From NCBI RefSeq assembly GCF_007747655.1, contig NZ_CP036274.1, positions 62,001 through 126,000 of the forward strand: a DNA stretch of 64,000 bases. Reading direction: 5' to 3'. Made by a program: the position numbers and the translations under genes. Position 1 is the first letter of the stretch; each line of letters starts with the position of its first letter. This DNA is from Anatilimnocola aggregata. Lineage in GTDB: Bacteria; Planctomycetota; Planctomycetia; Pirellulales; Pirellulaceae. The notes beneath the pieces were generated by a model. The model was not told the origin of the DNA. It searched no databases and saw only the letters and a list, made by a program, of their open reading frames with translations. This document shows, piece after piece, positions 16,863-25,966 of this stretch.

Positions 16863-17171
16863 GTGGGCAAACGGATCTACCTGGGCGACGACAGCCAGAT
16901 CAGCCGCTTGTTTTGGCTGCTGGCTTCACCCATTGGTCGAGCCTGCAAGCTGGCCGAGGTGCAACGAGCGGTGGATGGGTTAGAAACAACCCGCGACATG
17001 GACCCGACTGGGGAAGAATACAAGAAGGCCAGTCAACGGGTCCGCAAGGCGATTTCCAAGTTGCGGGCAGCGATCGAGGAAGGAGGGGCTGCGGACCATT
17101 TGCTCATCGTCCGCGGCGGCAATGCTAAGTACCCCGAATACACAATGGTGTTGCGGCTTGGTCGTTCCTAA
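16863..17171 (+). pseudogene. Winged-helix-like fragment, copy 1 of a duplicated gene piece
   Basis: An in-frame GTG gives MGKRIYLGDDSQISRLFWLL and continues ASPIGRACKLAEVQRAVDGL, then a basic helix RVRKAISKLRAA and a C-terminal DHLLIVRGGNAKYPEYTMVL. The helical AEVQRAV segment and the beta-like tail suggest a small winged helix; the family is not recognised. Bases 16951-17020 match 33680-33749 with two mismatches in 70, and the rest matches at protein level with mainly synonymous changes. This implies former coding function. It could be a complete 102-residue gene or a 5'-truncated one; absence of an upstream SD favours the latter. Confidence 0.45.
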
Positions 17172-17194
17172 CGAAACTTGGAACAGCCCGAGGT

Positions 17195-17223
17195 TTGTTT
17201 TACGCATTGCTCCCTGCTAAGAT
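17195..17223 (+). promoter_or_regulatory. Sigma-70-like promoter candidate of the second GntR gene
   Basis: TTGTTT (17195-17200) and TAAGAT (17218-17223) are separated by 17 bases. The -35 shares only TTG with consensus and the -10 matches four of six. The spacing, the position about 40 bases before the ATG at 17262, and the abutting operator support it. Confidence 0.4.
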
Positions 17224-17232
17224 GTCTGACAT
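17222..17232. promoter_or_regulatory. Palindromic FadR-type operator candidate
   Basis: ATGTCTGACAT is a perfect 11-bp palindrome around a central T. It fits the GTNNNAC core of FadR-subfamily GntR operators, and a further GACAT half-site lies at 17236-17240. It overlaps the last bases of the -10 candidate and ends 29 bases before the GntR start codon, a position suited to autorepression. Confidence 0.55.
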
Positions 17233-17261
17233 CAGGACATTCGGTAAATGGGGAAACATAG

Positions 17262-17957
17262 ATGCAACTTGAAGCCATTGATCGGCATACCACGGCGGAT
17301 TTGATCGTCGAGCGAATCGCCGGTGTGATTAAAGATCGCAAACTGGCGGCGGGAGAGCGTTTGCCGGGCGAGCATGAACTCGTGGCACAACTCAAGGTGA
17401 GTCGGCCGATTTTGCGAGAAGCGCTCGCGCGGCTGCAAAGCATGGGGCTGGTAGATATCCAGCGTGGTCGCGGAACGTTCGTCGGTAATGCGACGAGTCT
17501 CGCGAACTGCGTGCGGCTGCTGCGATCGGCAGTCACGATATCGCCTCAGGAATTGATTTCGTATGCCGAGTTGCGATCGGCGATCGAAGTCCAAGCGGCG
17601 CGTCAGGCGGCGGAGAATGCCACGGATGAAGATGTCGCCGCATTGACGGCCATTCTGAAAAAGCTCGACGACGATGACCTGCCTTACCCGGAAGCCCTGG
17701 AACTCGATTTCCAGTTTCATCGCAAATTGCTCGACATCGCCGGCAATCCGTTGATGCGGAATCTGATGGAAGTGATTTATGAATTCGTGCTAACACAGAT
17801 GGCACGCACCACTCCCTCGCAGCGAGACAATCAAGTAGGACGACGACTTCACAAGGCGATTCTACGGGCGGTTCGGGAACGAAACCCCGATGCGGCCGCC
17901 GAGGCTATGCAACGGCACATGCAAGCGGTACGTGATCGCTTGTGCATGGTCATGTGA
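17262..17957 (+). CDS. GntR-family (FadR subfamily) transcriptional regulator
   Basis: This 231-residue cytoplasmic regulator has a winged helix-turn-helix (about 8-75: AGERLPGEHELVAQLKVSRP, then ILREALARLQSMGLVDIQRG). A helical FCD effector domain spans about 95-225, with the acid-binding-type segment ELDFQFHRKLLDIAGN and later His residues (RRLHKAIL, MQRHMQAV). It is a paralogue of the regulator at 3728. It sits first in a plus-strand block whose next gene begins 16 bases after its stop, so it probably regulates the DUF1549/DUF1592/DUF1552 genes behind it and, through the palindrome upstream, itself. GGGGA lies before the ATG. Confidence 0.92.
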   Translation: MQLEAIDRHTTADLIVERIAGVIKDRKLAAGERLPGEHELVAQLKVSRPILREALARLQSMGLVDIQRGRGTFVGNATSLANCVRLLRSAVTISPQELISYAELRSAIEVQAARQAAENATDEDVAALTAILKKLDDDDLPYPEALELDFQFHRKLLDIAGNPLMRNLMEVIYEFVLTQMARTTPSQRDNQVGRRLHKAILRAVRERNPDAAAEAMQRHMQAVRDRLCMVM

Positions 17958-17973
17958 TTAAGGAGAACTTGGC

Positions 17974-20541
17974 ATGAGTATGCGAATGCTCCCGCTCATC
18001 TGCATTGGTATTTTCACTTTGATCGCCACGGTGGCTGCGGAGGATCGAGCCGTACCGACACCAGAGCAACTCACGTTCTTTGAAACGAAGATTCGTCCGG
18101 TGTTGGTAACGCATTGCTATGAATGCCATGCGGCAGGTGCGAAGATTATTCAAGGTGGATTGCGGCTCGATCATCGCGCCGGATTGCTTAAAGGAGGCGA
18201 CACCGGCGCAGCGATTGTGACGGGCAAAGCAGAGCAGAGCCTGCTCATCAAGGCGATGAAATATGACGGCCTCGAAATGCCGCCGAAGAAAAAGCTGCCG
18301 GACGCGGTGATCAAAGATTTCGAAGCCTGGATTGCCATGGGAGCAGCCGATCCCCGCGAAAGCGACGATCTTCCGGCCGCCATACGCACCATTGATCTCG
18401 AAGCCGGACGAAAGTTCTGGGCGTTTCAATCGGTCACCGATCCTGTCGTGCCGAAGGTGAAGGACGAGTCCTGGCCGATCGATGCCCTCGATCGTTTTAT
18501 CTTGGCTCGATTGGAGCCGGCAAACCTAGGTCCGGCCGTTGATGCCGATCGATACACATGGCTGCGGCGAGTGAGTCTCGATCTGACCGGTCTGCCACCG
18601 ACGCCCGGCGAGATTGACGCCTTCATCCGCGACAATTCACCGCGTGCTTGCGAGACGGTCGTCGACCGCCTGCTGAGTTCTCGCGCCTATGGCGAGCGCT
18701 GGGCCAGGCATTGGCTCGATCTCACCGGCTATGCCGACATGATGGGAACTTCGAATAACGTCTTTGCCGAGCATGCGTGGCGCTATCGTGACTATTTGAT
18801 CGAAGCGTTTCATAAGGACAAGCCATTCGATCGCTTCGTGCGCGAACAGATCGCAGGTGACTTGCTTCCCGCCGCATCACCGCCGGAACGAGCGGAGAAC
18901 ATTACGGCCACCGGTTTTCTCATGGTCGGCGATGTCGAGATCGTCGAGCCCGACAAAGCGAAAATGGAAGCCGATCACATCGACACACAGGTGGCCAAGA
19001 TCGGCACGGCATTTCTCAGCATGACGCTCGGCTGTGTGCGTTGCCACGATCACAAGTTCGATCCCATTGCACTGCCTGATTATTACGGCATCGCGGGAAT
19101 CTTACGCAGTTCGCCTTCCACGCACAAAATTCCTTTTGGTGTGTGGAGTTTGCTCAACTCAACCGACTTACCCGAGACACCTGATCAACTCGCCGCGCGG
19201 CAACAACTCGAAGCAGAACACGCGGAGAAAATCGCGGCGATGAAGGCCGAACGCGACCGACTGGAAGCTGAAAAGAAAACGATCATGGAAGAACTCGCGC
19301 TATTGGAGAAAGCCGAGAAAGAGATCAAGAAAGAAGGCGAAACGCCGCCGCCAGCGGAGCAAGTTGCAGCGCATGAAGACAAAAAGCAAACGCTCACGAA
19401 GCGGCGCGATGAACTCAATGAGCAAACACGAAAACTCGGACCGGCCGTCCAACACGCGGAGTTCTTCTCATCGAAGACGCCCCAAGCGTTCGCCATGCAC
19501 GACGGCGATCAACCTGCCGACATGCCGATTTATATTCGCGGGAATCCTTATTCTCCAGGTGCTGTTGTTCCGCGTGGCGTGATACAGGTTGCTTCCTGGG
19601 ATAAACTTCCCGCGATTCCATCCGGTCAAAGCGGTCGTTTGCAACTCGCCGACTGGCTCGCCGACAAACGCAATCCACTCACGCCGCGCGTCACGGTCAA
19701 TCGCATCTGGCAGAAGCTGTTCGGGGAAGGACTGGTCCGTAGCGTCGATTATTTCGGCACACGCGGAGAATTGCCTTCGCACCCGGAATTGCTCGATCAT
19801 CTCGCGACCCGATTCATGCAACACGGCTGGTCGCAGAAGCGTTTGATTCGTTCGATCGTGCTCAGCCGGACTTATCGCATGAGCAGTACGAACGATGCGG
19901 CGGCCATGAAAGTCGATCCCGACAATCGTTTGTTGTGGCGGATGAATCGTCAACGACTCGATGCCGAAGCGTTGCGTGATCAACTGCTGGCGGTGAGTGG
20001 TGAACTCAAGCCGAGCGCAGGCGGACCAGCCTTGGTTCTGGAAGAACCTGAGAATTGTGGTGAACTGCGGAAGTCGGGAGTGAATCCACCCAACTACTCG
20101 CATCGCAAACCGCGTGCGGGTGAAGAGTACATCCGCACGATTTACCTTCCCGTGATGCGCACCAACACCGCGACGCATGATCGCCTGCGATCGTTCTTCG
20201 ACTTCGTGAATCCCGCGCAGATCGCAGGACAACGGAGTCAAACCGTCGTGCCGACCCAATCGCTGTTCCTGTTGAACAACGACCTATTCCGCAAACGCGC
20301 GAAGTCATTAGCCGATCAACTCATCGCCGAATTACCACAGCCTGAAATGCGACTGAATCAACTCTGGCTACGAGTCTTCAATCGCCCCATCACCTCCGCC
20401 GAGCGCGACGATGCCCTGGCCTTCCTCACGCAACTCGAAACAACTCTTGAAACCAAGGACGCCGCTGCGCGCGAGTCGCTCCGCTGGCAAGAACTTTGTC
20501 ACACGCTGTTGGCATCGAATGAATTCCTGTTTCGAATTTAG
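17974..20541 (+). CDS. PSCyt1-DUF1549-DUF1553 planctomycete cytochrome c-like protein
   Basis: The 855-residue exported protein has a signal peptide (about 1-22) and a PSCyt1 domain with CYECH at 48-52, ending in an EMPPKKKLP segment. The DUF1549 region (about 166-380) opens with WPIDALDRFILARLEP and VSLDLTGLPPTPGEID. It carries a second heme site, CVRCH, at 354-358. A charged coiled-coil segment (about 400-490) separates it from DUF1553 (about 555-815: NRIWQKLFGEGLVRSVDYFG, SRTYRMSS, and TQSLFLLNN). No function is established for the family; two hemes suggest redox work outside the cytoplasm. A strong AAGGAGA precedes the ATG. First structural gene behind the regulator. Confidence 0.94.
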   Translation: MSMRMLPLICIGIFTLIATVAAEDRAVPTPEQLTFFETKIRPVLVTHCYECHAAGAKIIQGGLRLDHRAGLLKGGDTGAAIVTGKAEQSLLIKAMKYDGLEMPPKKKLPDAVIKDFEAWIAMGAADPRESDDLPAAIRTIDLEAGRKFWAFQSVTDPVVPKVKDESWPIDALDRFILARLEPANLGPAVDADRYTWLRRVSLDLTGLPPTPGEIDAFIRDNSPRACETVVDRLLSSRAYGERWARHWLDLTGYADMMGTSNNVFAEHAWRYRDYLIEAFHKDKPFDRFVREQIAGDLLPAASPPERAENITATGFLMVGDVEIVEPDKAKMEADHIDTQVAKIGTAFLSMTLGCVRCHDHKFDPIALPDYYGIAGILRSSPSTHKIPFGVWSLLNSTDLPETPDQLAARQQLEAEHAEKIAAMKAERDRLEAEKKTIMEELALLEKAEKEIKKEGETPPPAEQVAAHEDKKQTLTKRRDELNEQTRKLGPAVQHAEFFSSKTPQAFAMHDGDQPADMPIYIRGNPYSPGAVVPRGVIQVASWDKLPAIPSGQSGRLQLADWLADKRNPLTPRVTVNRIWQKLFGEGLVRSVDYFGTRGELPSHPELLDHLATRFMQHGWSQKRLIRSIVLSRTYRMSSTNDAAAMKVDPDNRLLWRMNRQRLDAEALRDQLLAVSGELKPSAGGPALVLEEPENCGELRKSGVNPPNYSHRKPRAGEEYIRTIYLPVMRTNTATHDRLRSFFDFVNPAQIAGQRSQTVVPTQSLFLLNNDLFRKRAKSLADQLIAELPQPEMRLNQLWLRVFNRPITSAERDDALAFLTQLETTLETKDAAARESLRWQELCHTLLASNEFLFRI

Positions 20542-20555
20542 CACGACTTATACTC

Positions 20556-23141
20556 ATGAAACCCACCCTCACTCTGCTCACTGCCCTGCTGCTCGCAATG
20601 CGTGCCGTAGAACCCGCCGGCGCTGGTGAATTGCCGCTCGTGTTTATCAAAAAGCATTGTGTGGAGTGTCACGACAACTCGACCACCGAGGGCGGCTTCC
20701 GGGCCGATCTTCTCGGAAAGGAACTTGCCGACTCGGCGAATCACAAGGCTTGGAGTCGCGTGCTGGCGCGGGTGCAAAGCGGCGAGATGCCTCCCAAGGA
20801 CGCGGCACGCCTTCCGGAAACGGAGATCGGCGCGGCGCTCACGGCGTTGAAGACTGCGTTTCATGAGGACGCGCAGATTCGTCACCGCGTAGCCGGACGT
20901 GTGCGGGTGCGTCGGCTGACACGGCTCGAGTACGAGAACACGGTTCGCGATCTGCTCGACATCGACACGCCGCTGCGCGATCTGTTGCCTGAGGATGATC
21001 TGCGCGATGGGTTCGGCAATCAGACGGAAGCGTTGAGCATCTCACCCGTTCACATTCAGCAGTACATGGCGGCGGCGGATCGAGCGATCGAAGCGGCGAG
21101 CGCGCGGCAGGCGCGGCCGGAAACGAAAACGCATCGCTTCGCTTTCAATCACGAGGCGGAAAAGCCGTGGTCCGCCTACGCCCACAATCGTCTGCAATGC
21201 AACCTACACGGCGAGGACTTGCACTTCTTCCTCGACACGCACATCGAAGTGCCCGTTGCTCTGCGACAGTTTGAAGCGGTAACACGCGAGACACCGGGGC
21301 GATATCGTATTCGCGTCGCGACGGAATCGCGCGACACGACCGACGGCGAGGATCTCATTTTCAGCGTTTGGGTCGCTGCCGGCGGAAAGCGGAAGGAACT
21401 GCTCGGGCACTTCGACGCGAAGCATCGCCAAGAGAGCGTTGTTGAGCTGACTCGTCCGTTTGAGCGCGGCGAGACGATCATCATCGCGCCTTATCGAATG
21501 GCGAAAGTGCGGATCGACTCGGGCTACAGCGTGTATTTGCCCGACAAGCCGGAGAAGATTCCGAAAGGTTGGCACTTTATCAACAACCCCAATCCGCCCA
21601 TTGCCACGGTTGGTCCTGCAATCGTGGTGAAGCCCATTGAGATCACCGGACCGCTGCTGGAGAGCTGGCCGCCGGCGGGGCATCGGCTGCTTTACGGGAA
21701 TGAAGCCGAGTCGGCTCCGGCTGTCGAGATCGCGAAAGCCGCGCGAGTGCCCGATGTGATTCTGCGTCCGGTGCGAGCGGGCCGAGCGCTTAAAGATCCG
21801 CTCACCGTGCGATTGCCGACAGAGAAGGCCGAAGCCGCCTTGAGCGAGGCGCTCACGCGTTTCATGAGCCGCGCCTTTCGTCGGCCCGCGACCGTCGACG
21901 AGGTCGAGTTCTATCACGCGATGGCTCGCGCGCGACTGGCGAAAGGCGAGTGTCTCGAAGTCGCGATGAATGCCGCGCATCGAGCCGTGCTCTGTTCGCC
22001 CGACTTTCTGTTTCTGGTCGAGCGCGAGCCGAAGTTAAAGAGCCATGAGTTAGCCTCGCGACTCTCATACTTTCTGTGGCGTACGGCTCCCGATGACCGG
22101 TTGCGCGTCCTCGCAGACAAGGGCGAACTCTCCAAACCCGATGTGTTGCGTAACGAAGTCGCTCGCATGCTCGCCTCGCCGCGCTTTGAGAATTTCGTTC
22201 GTGACTTTCCGGCTCATTGGCTCAACCTGCGCGAGATCGACGCAACGACGCCGGACCGCGATCTCTTTCCCGAATACTTCGAGGCCATTCACGACGGACG
22301 GCAAGACGTGCTACTACACGATTCGATCGTGGGCGAAACGCGCGCTTTCTTCCGGGATCTCGTGGAGCGTGATCTCGGAGCGGCAACGCTCGTCTCGGCG
22401 CGGCATGCGTTTCTCAATCAACGCTTGGCCGAACACTACGACCTACCGGGAGTGAAAGGTGCCGGCCTGCGTCGAGTGGACTTGCCTGAAGAGAGCGTTC
22501 GCGGCGGATTGCTCACGCAGGCGAGTATTCTCAAAGTGACCGCCAATGGAGCGAACACATCGCCGGTCCTGCGCGGCGTGTGGCTCTTGGAGCGAATCGT
22601 CGGCACGCCCGCTCCGCCTCCGCCGCCGAATGCCGGAGGCATCGAACCCGATACGCGCGGATCAACCACCATCCGCGAGCAACTCGCCAAGCACCAATCG
22701 GTGAAGAGCTGCGCCGGCTGTCATCAGAAGATCGATCCGCCCGGCTTCGTGCTTGAGGCATTCGATCCGATCGGGCGTTACCGCGACTACTACCGCACGA
22801 CGGAAACCGGCCAAAAATTGCCGAACGAGCGAGTCTTCTTCGGCGGTCATTACGGCGGCGTGAAATATCTTAAAGGCCATTCGGTTGACACGCGGAGCCG
22901 GCTTCCCGACGGCACGGAGGTCGTCGATGTACGAGCCTACAAAGCCGCCCTCGCTGCGCGACCCGATATGCTCGCTCGCAACCTCGTCCGCAAGCTCGCA
23001 ACCTTCGCCACCGGAGCGAGTGTGGAGGTCGGCGACGAACTAATCGTCGATACCATTCTGAAGAAAGCCGAATCGTCGCAATTCGGCCTTCGCACTCTCA
23101 TTCATGAAGTCGTGCAGAGCGAACTCGTCACTCGGAAATAG
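20556..23141 (+). CDS. DUF1592/DUF1588/DUF1585 planctomycete cytochrome c-like protein
   Basis: The protein has 861 residues. A signal peptide (about 1-24) is followed by CVECH at 35-39 with GGFRADLLG, a GEMPPKDAARLP segment, a DUF1587 block (RRLTRLEYENTVRDLLDID), and a long middle part with a beta-rich segment. The DUF1592 block includes [16 protein letters not shown]. The DUF1588 part (GGLLTQASILKVTANGANTS) leads to CAGCH at 719-723 and IDPPGFVLEAFDPIGRYRD, and a DUF1585 C-terminus (RNLVRKLATFATGASVEVGD) follows. There is no clear SD, so it may be translated by coupling to the gene 15 bases upstream. Its DUF1552 partner follows at 23189. Confidence 0.94.
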   Translation: MKPTLTLLTALLLAMRAVEPAGAGELPLVFIKKHCVECHDNSTTEGGFRADLLGKELADSANHKAWSRVLARVQSGEMPPKDAARLPETEIGAALTALKTAFHEDAQIRHRVAGRVRVRRLTRLEYENTVRDLLDIDTPLRDLLPEDDLRDGFGNQTEALSISPVHIQQYMAAADRAIEAASARQARPETKTHRFAFNHEAEKPWSAYAHNRLQCNLHGEDLHFFLDTHIEVPVALRQFEAVTRETPGRYRIRVATESRDTTDGEDLIFSVWVAAGGKRKELLGHFDAKHRQESVVELTRPFERGETIIIAPYRMAKVRIDSGYSVYLPDKPEKIPKGWHFINNPNPPIATVGPAIVVKPIEITGPLLESWPPAGHRLLYGNEAESAPAVEIAKAARVPDVILRPVRAGRALKDPLTVRLPTEKAEAALSEALTRFMSRAFRRPATVDEVEFYHAMARARLAKGECLEVAMNAAHRAVLCSPDFLFLVEREPKLKSHELASRLSYFLWRTAPDDRLRVLADKGELSKPDVLRNEVARMLASPRFENFVRDFPAHWLNLREIDATTPDRDLFPEYFEAIHDGRQDVLLHDSIVGETRAFFRDLVERDLGAATLVSARHAFLNQRLAEHYDLPGVKGAGLRRVDLPEESVRGGLLTQASILKVTANGANTSPVLRGVWLLERIVGTPAPPPPPNAGGIEPDTRGSTTIREQLAKHQSVKSCAGCHQKIDPPGFVLEAFDPIGRYRDYYRTTETGQKLPNERVFFGGHYGGVKYLKGHSVDTRSRLPDGTEVVDVRAYKAALAARPDMLARNLVRKLATFATGASVEVGDELIVDTILKKAESSQFGLRTLIHEVVQSELVTRK

Positions 23142-23188
23142 CTCACGAACTCTCCCGCCAAACAGACCCGAACTCCAGGAAATCAATC

Positions 23189-24502
23189 GTGATATCACTT
23201 CCACGCCGTCACTTTCTGAAGAACGCAGGCATTGCCATAGGCTTGCCGTTGCTTGATTCCATGCTCCCCTCGAAAAGCTTCGGCGATGCGCCGACCTCTC
23301 CGCTGCGACGCATGGTCTGCATTGGCGTCCCCTTCGGCTTTGATCCGACGGCGTTCGTGCCTGTTGCGACAGGCAGCGATTACGTCTTGCCCTCGCACCT
23401 TACTCATCTCGAAGACTATCGCAACGACTTCACGGTGATCAGCGGTTTGAGTCATCCCAACACCGGCGGCGGCGGACACAAGGCCGAGGCCGTCATGCTC
23501 ACCGGTGCGCCTTATCCCGACTATTCTTACAATCTCAAAAACACGATCTCGGTCGACCAAGCATTCGCCGCGCGATTTCGTGGTGAGACTCGCTACGAGA
23601 GCTTCGTGCTCACTACGCAAGGCCAATCGCTTTCGGTGACCTCCAACGGCGTGGCGATTCCCGCGATGGACCGCCCCTCGGCGGTATTCAAGAAACTGTT
23701 CCTCGCCGCCACTCCCGCGGAGATGGAAGCCGAACTGCACCGCATCGATGAAGGGCGCAGCATGCTCGACTTAGTCGGCGACCGGGCGAAGAACCTCAAT
23801 CGTCAGCTCGGCACCGCCGACCGACAACGCGTCGAAGAGTACTTCGAATCGGTTCGCGATGTGGAACGCCAGCTCAAGATGACGCGTGAATGGGTGAATC
23901 GCCCCAAGCCCCAGGCCGTCGGCGGCGAACCGAAAGACATTAGCGACAATCAACTGCAGAAGGCGAAGTTCCAATTGATGATCGACATGATCCATCTCGC
24001 GCTGGTCACGGACTCCACCCGTGCAGTCAGCCTGATGACCTTCGGCATGCATCACGATCTGTCTCATCACGGCAAGGAGCCGAAGAAGCTCGCCGCCTGC
24101 CGGCAGGTTGAAGTGGAATTAATTCAGGCGTTCGGCGGTCTACTCGCCAAGCTTAAAAACTCCAAAGAGGGAGGCTCCACGTTGCTCGATTCCACCATGG
24201 TGTTGATGACCAGCAATCTGCGCGACGGCAATACCCATTGGACCTACAATCTGCCCGCCATTCTCGCCGGCGGCGGTTTCAAACACGGCCGGCATCTTGC
24301 CTTCAACCAGCCTTATCTCCAAGAAGTCAAGCAGGAACTCAACGCCGCGCCGGACTCGAAGTTCAACCCCGAGAAAAAGATTCCGCTCATGGGCCAGGAT
24401 CAACAGCCGCTCTGTAATCTCTACACTTCGATGCTGCGAAATGGAGGCGTCGAGGTCGAGCGTTTCGGCTCCGCCACCGGTCCGCTCGAAGGGCTTGTGT
24501 AA
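23189..24502 (+). CDS. DUF1552 (HXXSHH) protein
   Basis: The 437-residue protein starts at a GTG with AGGA upstream. The N-terminus has a twin-arginine-like RRHFLKNAG (about 6-14) and a hydrophobic stretch, indicating export. The canonical family motif HDLSHH is at 289-294, and LMTSNLRDGNTHWTYNLPAI followed by LAGGGFKHG forms the late conserved block. The protein is the usual downstream partner of the DUF1592 cytochrome, which ends 47 bases before. Activity is unknown. Compared with the four divergent DUF1552 copies of the sigma-led block, this one keeps all motif histidines. Confidence 0.94.
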   Translation: MISLPRRHFLKNAGIAIGLPLLDSMLPSKSFGDAPTSPLRRMVCIGVPFGFDPTAFVPVATGSDYVLPSHLTHLEDYRNDFTVISGLSHPNTGGGGHKAEAVMLTGAPYPDYSYNLKNTISVDQAFAARFRGETRYESFVLTTQGQSLSVTSNGVAIPAMDRPSAVFKKLFLAATPAEMEAELHRIDEGRSMLDLVGDRAKNLNRQLGTADRQRVEEYFESVRDVERQLKMTREWVNRPKPQAVGGEPKDISDNQLQKAKFQLMIDMIHLALVTDSTRAVSLMTFGMHHDLSHHGKEPKKLAACRQVEVELIQAFGGLLAKLKNSKEGGSTLLDSTMVLMTSNLRDGNTHWTYNLPAILAGGGFKHGRHLAFNQPYLQEVKQELNAAPDSKFNPEKKIPLMGQDQQPLCNLYTSMLRNGGVEVERFGSATGPLEGLV

Positions 24503-24568
24503 GCGATGGCCCATCTGTTGAAACGAATGATGCGACTTCCAGAAAGCACGACAGGAACAGGTAACCAC

Positions 24569-25966
24569 ATGTCACATGCACTCCACCTCTCACGTCGACG
24601 AATGCTACAAAGTTCCGCCTGCGGGTTCGGCTCGTTGGCTCTGGCCGATATTCTTCATGCCGCTGCAATCACCAATGCGCGCATTCCGGGAATGACACCC
24701 AAAGCGAAACGCGTCATCTTTCTGTTCATGGCGGGCGGGCCTTCACAGATGGATCTGTTCGACCCCAAGGATTTCATCCGCGAGCGACATGGTCAAAAGA
24801 TCGATTCGCCGTTGCGGAAGGAAGTGATTCAAGTTGGCACGGAGAAGTATCTGGCCCTCGGAGCAATGGCACCCGTCAAGCCGCGAGGTGAGTCGGGAAT
24901 GATGATCTCCGATCTCATGCCGCAGCTGTCGAGTGTCGCCGATGACATCTGCCTGCTGCGCGGCATGAACGCCGACAACCCGCAACATGCCAGTGCGACG
25001 AACCAGTTTCACACCGGTGTCTTCACCGAAGTGCGGCCTTCGATGGGCGCGTGGATTAGTTATGGACTCGGAACCGAAAATCAAAACCTGCCGAGCTTCG
25101 TCAGCATTCACGCACCCGGCTTGCGAACATACACATCTGGGTTTCTCCCCGCGGAACATCAAGGCACACCGCTGACAGTGCCGCTCAACGACAAGACATT
25201 GCCGATCGAGAACCTGCGGAATGCATCGAGTAGCGAGGCCGTTCAGCGGCAACGCATCGATTTGACAAAGCGTCTGAATCAGAGGCTGATCGACGATTTG
25301 CACGGCGACGCCAACATGGAAGGGATGATCCAAAACATGGAACTCGCCTTCCGTATGCAGACCACCACGCCGCAGCTGGTCGACCTCTCGAAAGAATCGA
25401 AAGAAACACTCGAACGGTACGGAATCGGCGGCAAGGATTCCGACAAGCACGGCCGTGCTTGCCTGTTAGCTCGCAAGCTGAGCGAGTCGGGCGTCCGCTT
25501 CGTCCAGGTAACGATGGATGGCTGGGACCATCACGGCGACATTCGCGGAAACCTGCCGAGACTCTGCAATCAGACGGATCAACCGGTTGCCGGGCTGCTG
25601 AAGGACTTGAAGCAGCGAGGCTTGCTCAACGACACGCTGGTCCTCTGGAGCGGCGAATTCGGCCGCACGCCGTGGAGCCAGGATCTCAGTGGCACCGCTC
25701 CGATCGACAAGCACGGACGTGAACATCAGCCCGAGAGTTTCTGTGCCTGGATGGCCGGCGGCGGCGTGAAAGGGGGCTTCACATTCGGCGAGACCGACGA
25801 GATGGGCTATCGCGTCATCAACGGCAAGATCCACATCCACGACCTGCACGCGACGATGCTGCACCTGCTCGGCATCGACCACACTCGCCTCACCTGGAAC
25901 CACGTCGGCCGTGACTTCCGCCTGACCGACGTGCATGGCTCGGTGGTGAAGGAGATCCTGGCGTGA
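24569..25966 (+). CDS. DUF1501 protein
   Basis: This 465-residue exported protein belongs to a family placed in the alkaline-phosphatase/sulfatase superfamily. The N-terminus reads MSHALHLSRRRMLQSSACGF, a twin-arginine-like signal. Family landmarks are FLFMAGGPSQMDLFDPKD, LLRGMNADNPQHASATNQFH, TMDGWDHHGDI, LVLWSGEFGRTPWSQD, and a late DLHATMLHLLGIDHTRLT. An ATG at 24506 is in frame, but the ATG at 24569 gives the family-like signal and has AGGAACAGG upstream. The stop overlaps the next gene's GTG (GTGA). The reaction is unknown. Confidence 0.93.
   Translation: MSHALHLSRRRMLQSSACGFGSLALADILHAAAITNARIPGMTPKAKRVIFLFMAGGPSQMDLFDPKDFIRERHGQKIDSPLRKEVIQVGTEKYLALGAMAPVKPRGESGMMISDLMPQLSSVADDICLLRGMNADNPQHASATNQFHTGVFTEVRPSMGAWISYGLGTENQNLPSFVSIHAPGLRTYTSGFLPAEHQGTPLTVPLNDKTLPIENLRNASSSEAVQRQRIDLTKRLNQRLIDDLHGDANMEGMIQNMELAFRMQTTTPQLVDLSKESKETLERYGIGGKDSDKHGRACLLARKLSESGVRFVQVTMDGWDHHGDIRGNLPRLCNQTDQPVAGLLKDLKQRGLLNDTLVLWSGEFGRTPWSQDLSGTAPIDKHGREHQPESFCAWMAGGGVKGGFTFGETDEMGYRVINGKIHIHDLHATMLHLLGIDHTRLTWNHVGRDFRLTDVHGSVVKEILA

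Noticed and set aside
16470-17171. A single 233-codon plus-strand gene covering both the recombinase region and the winged-helix-like piece.
   Set aside because: Its first 110 codons are antisense to the recombinase fragment and have no family features; only the part from about 16863 matches the second genomic copy.
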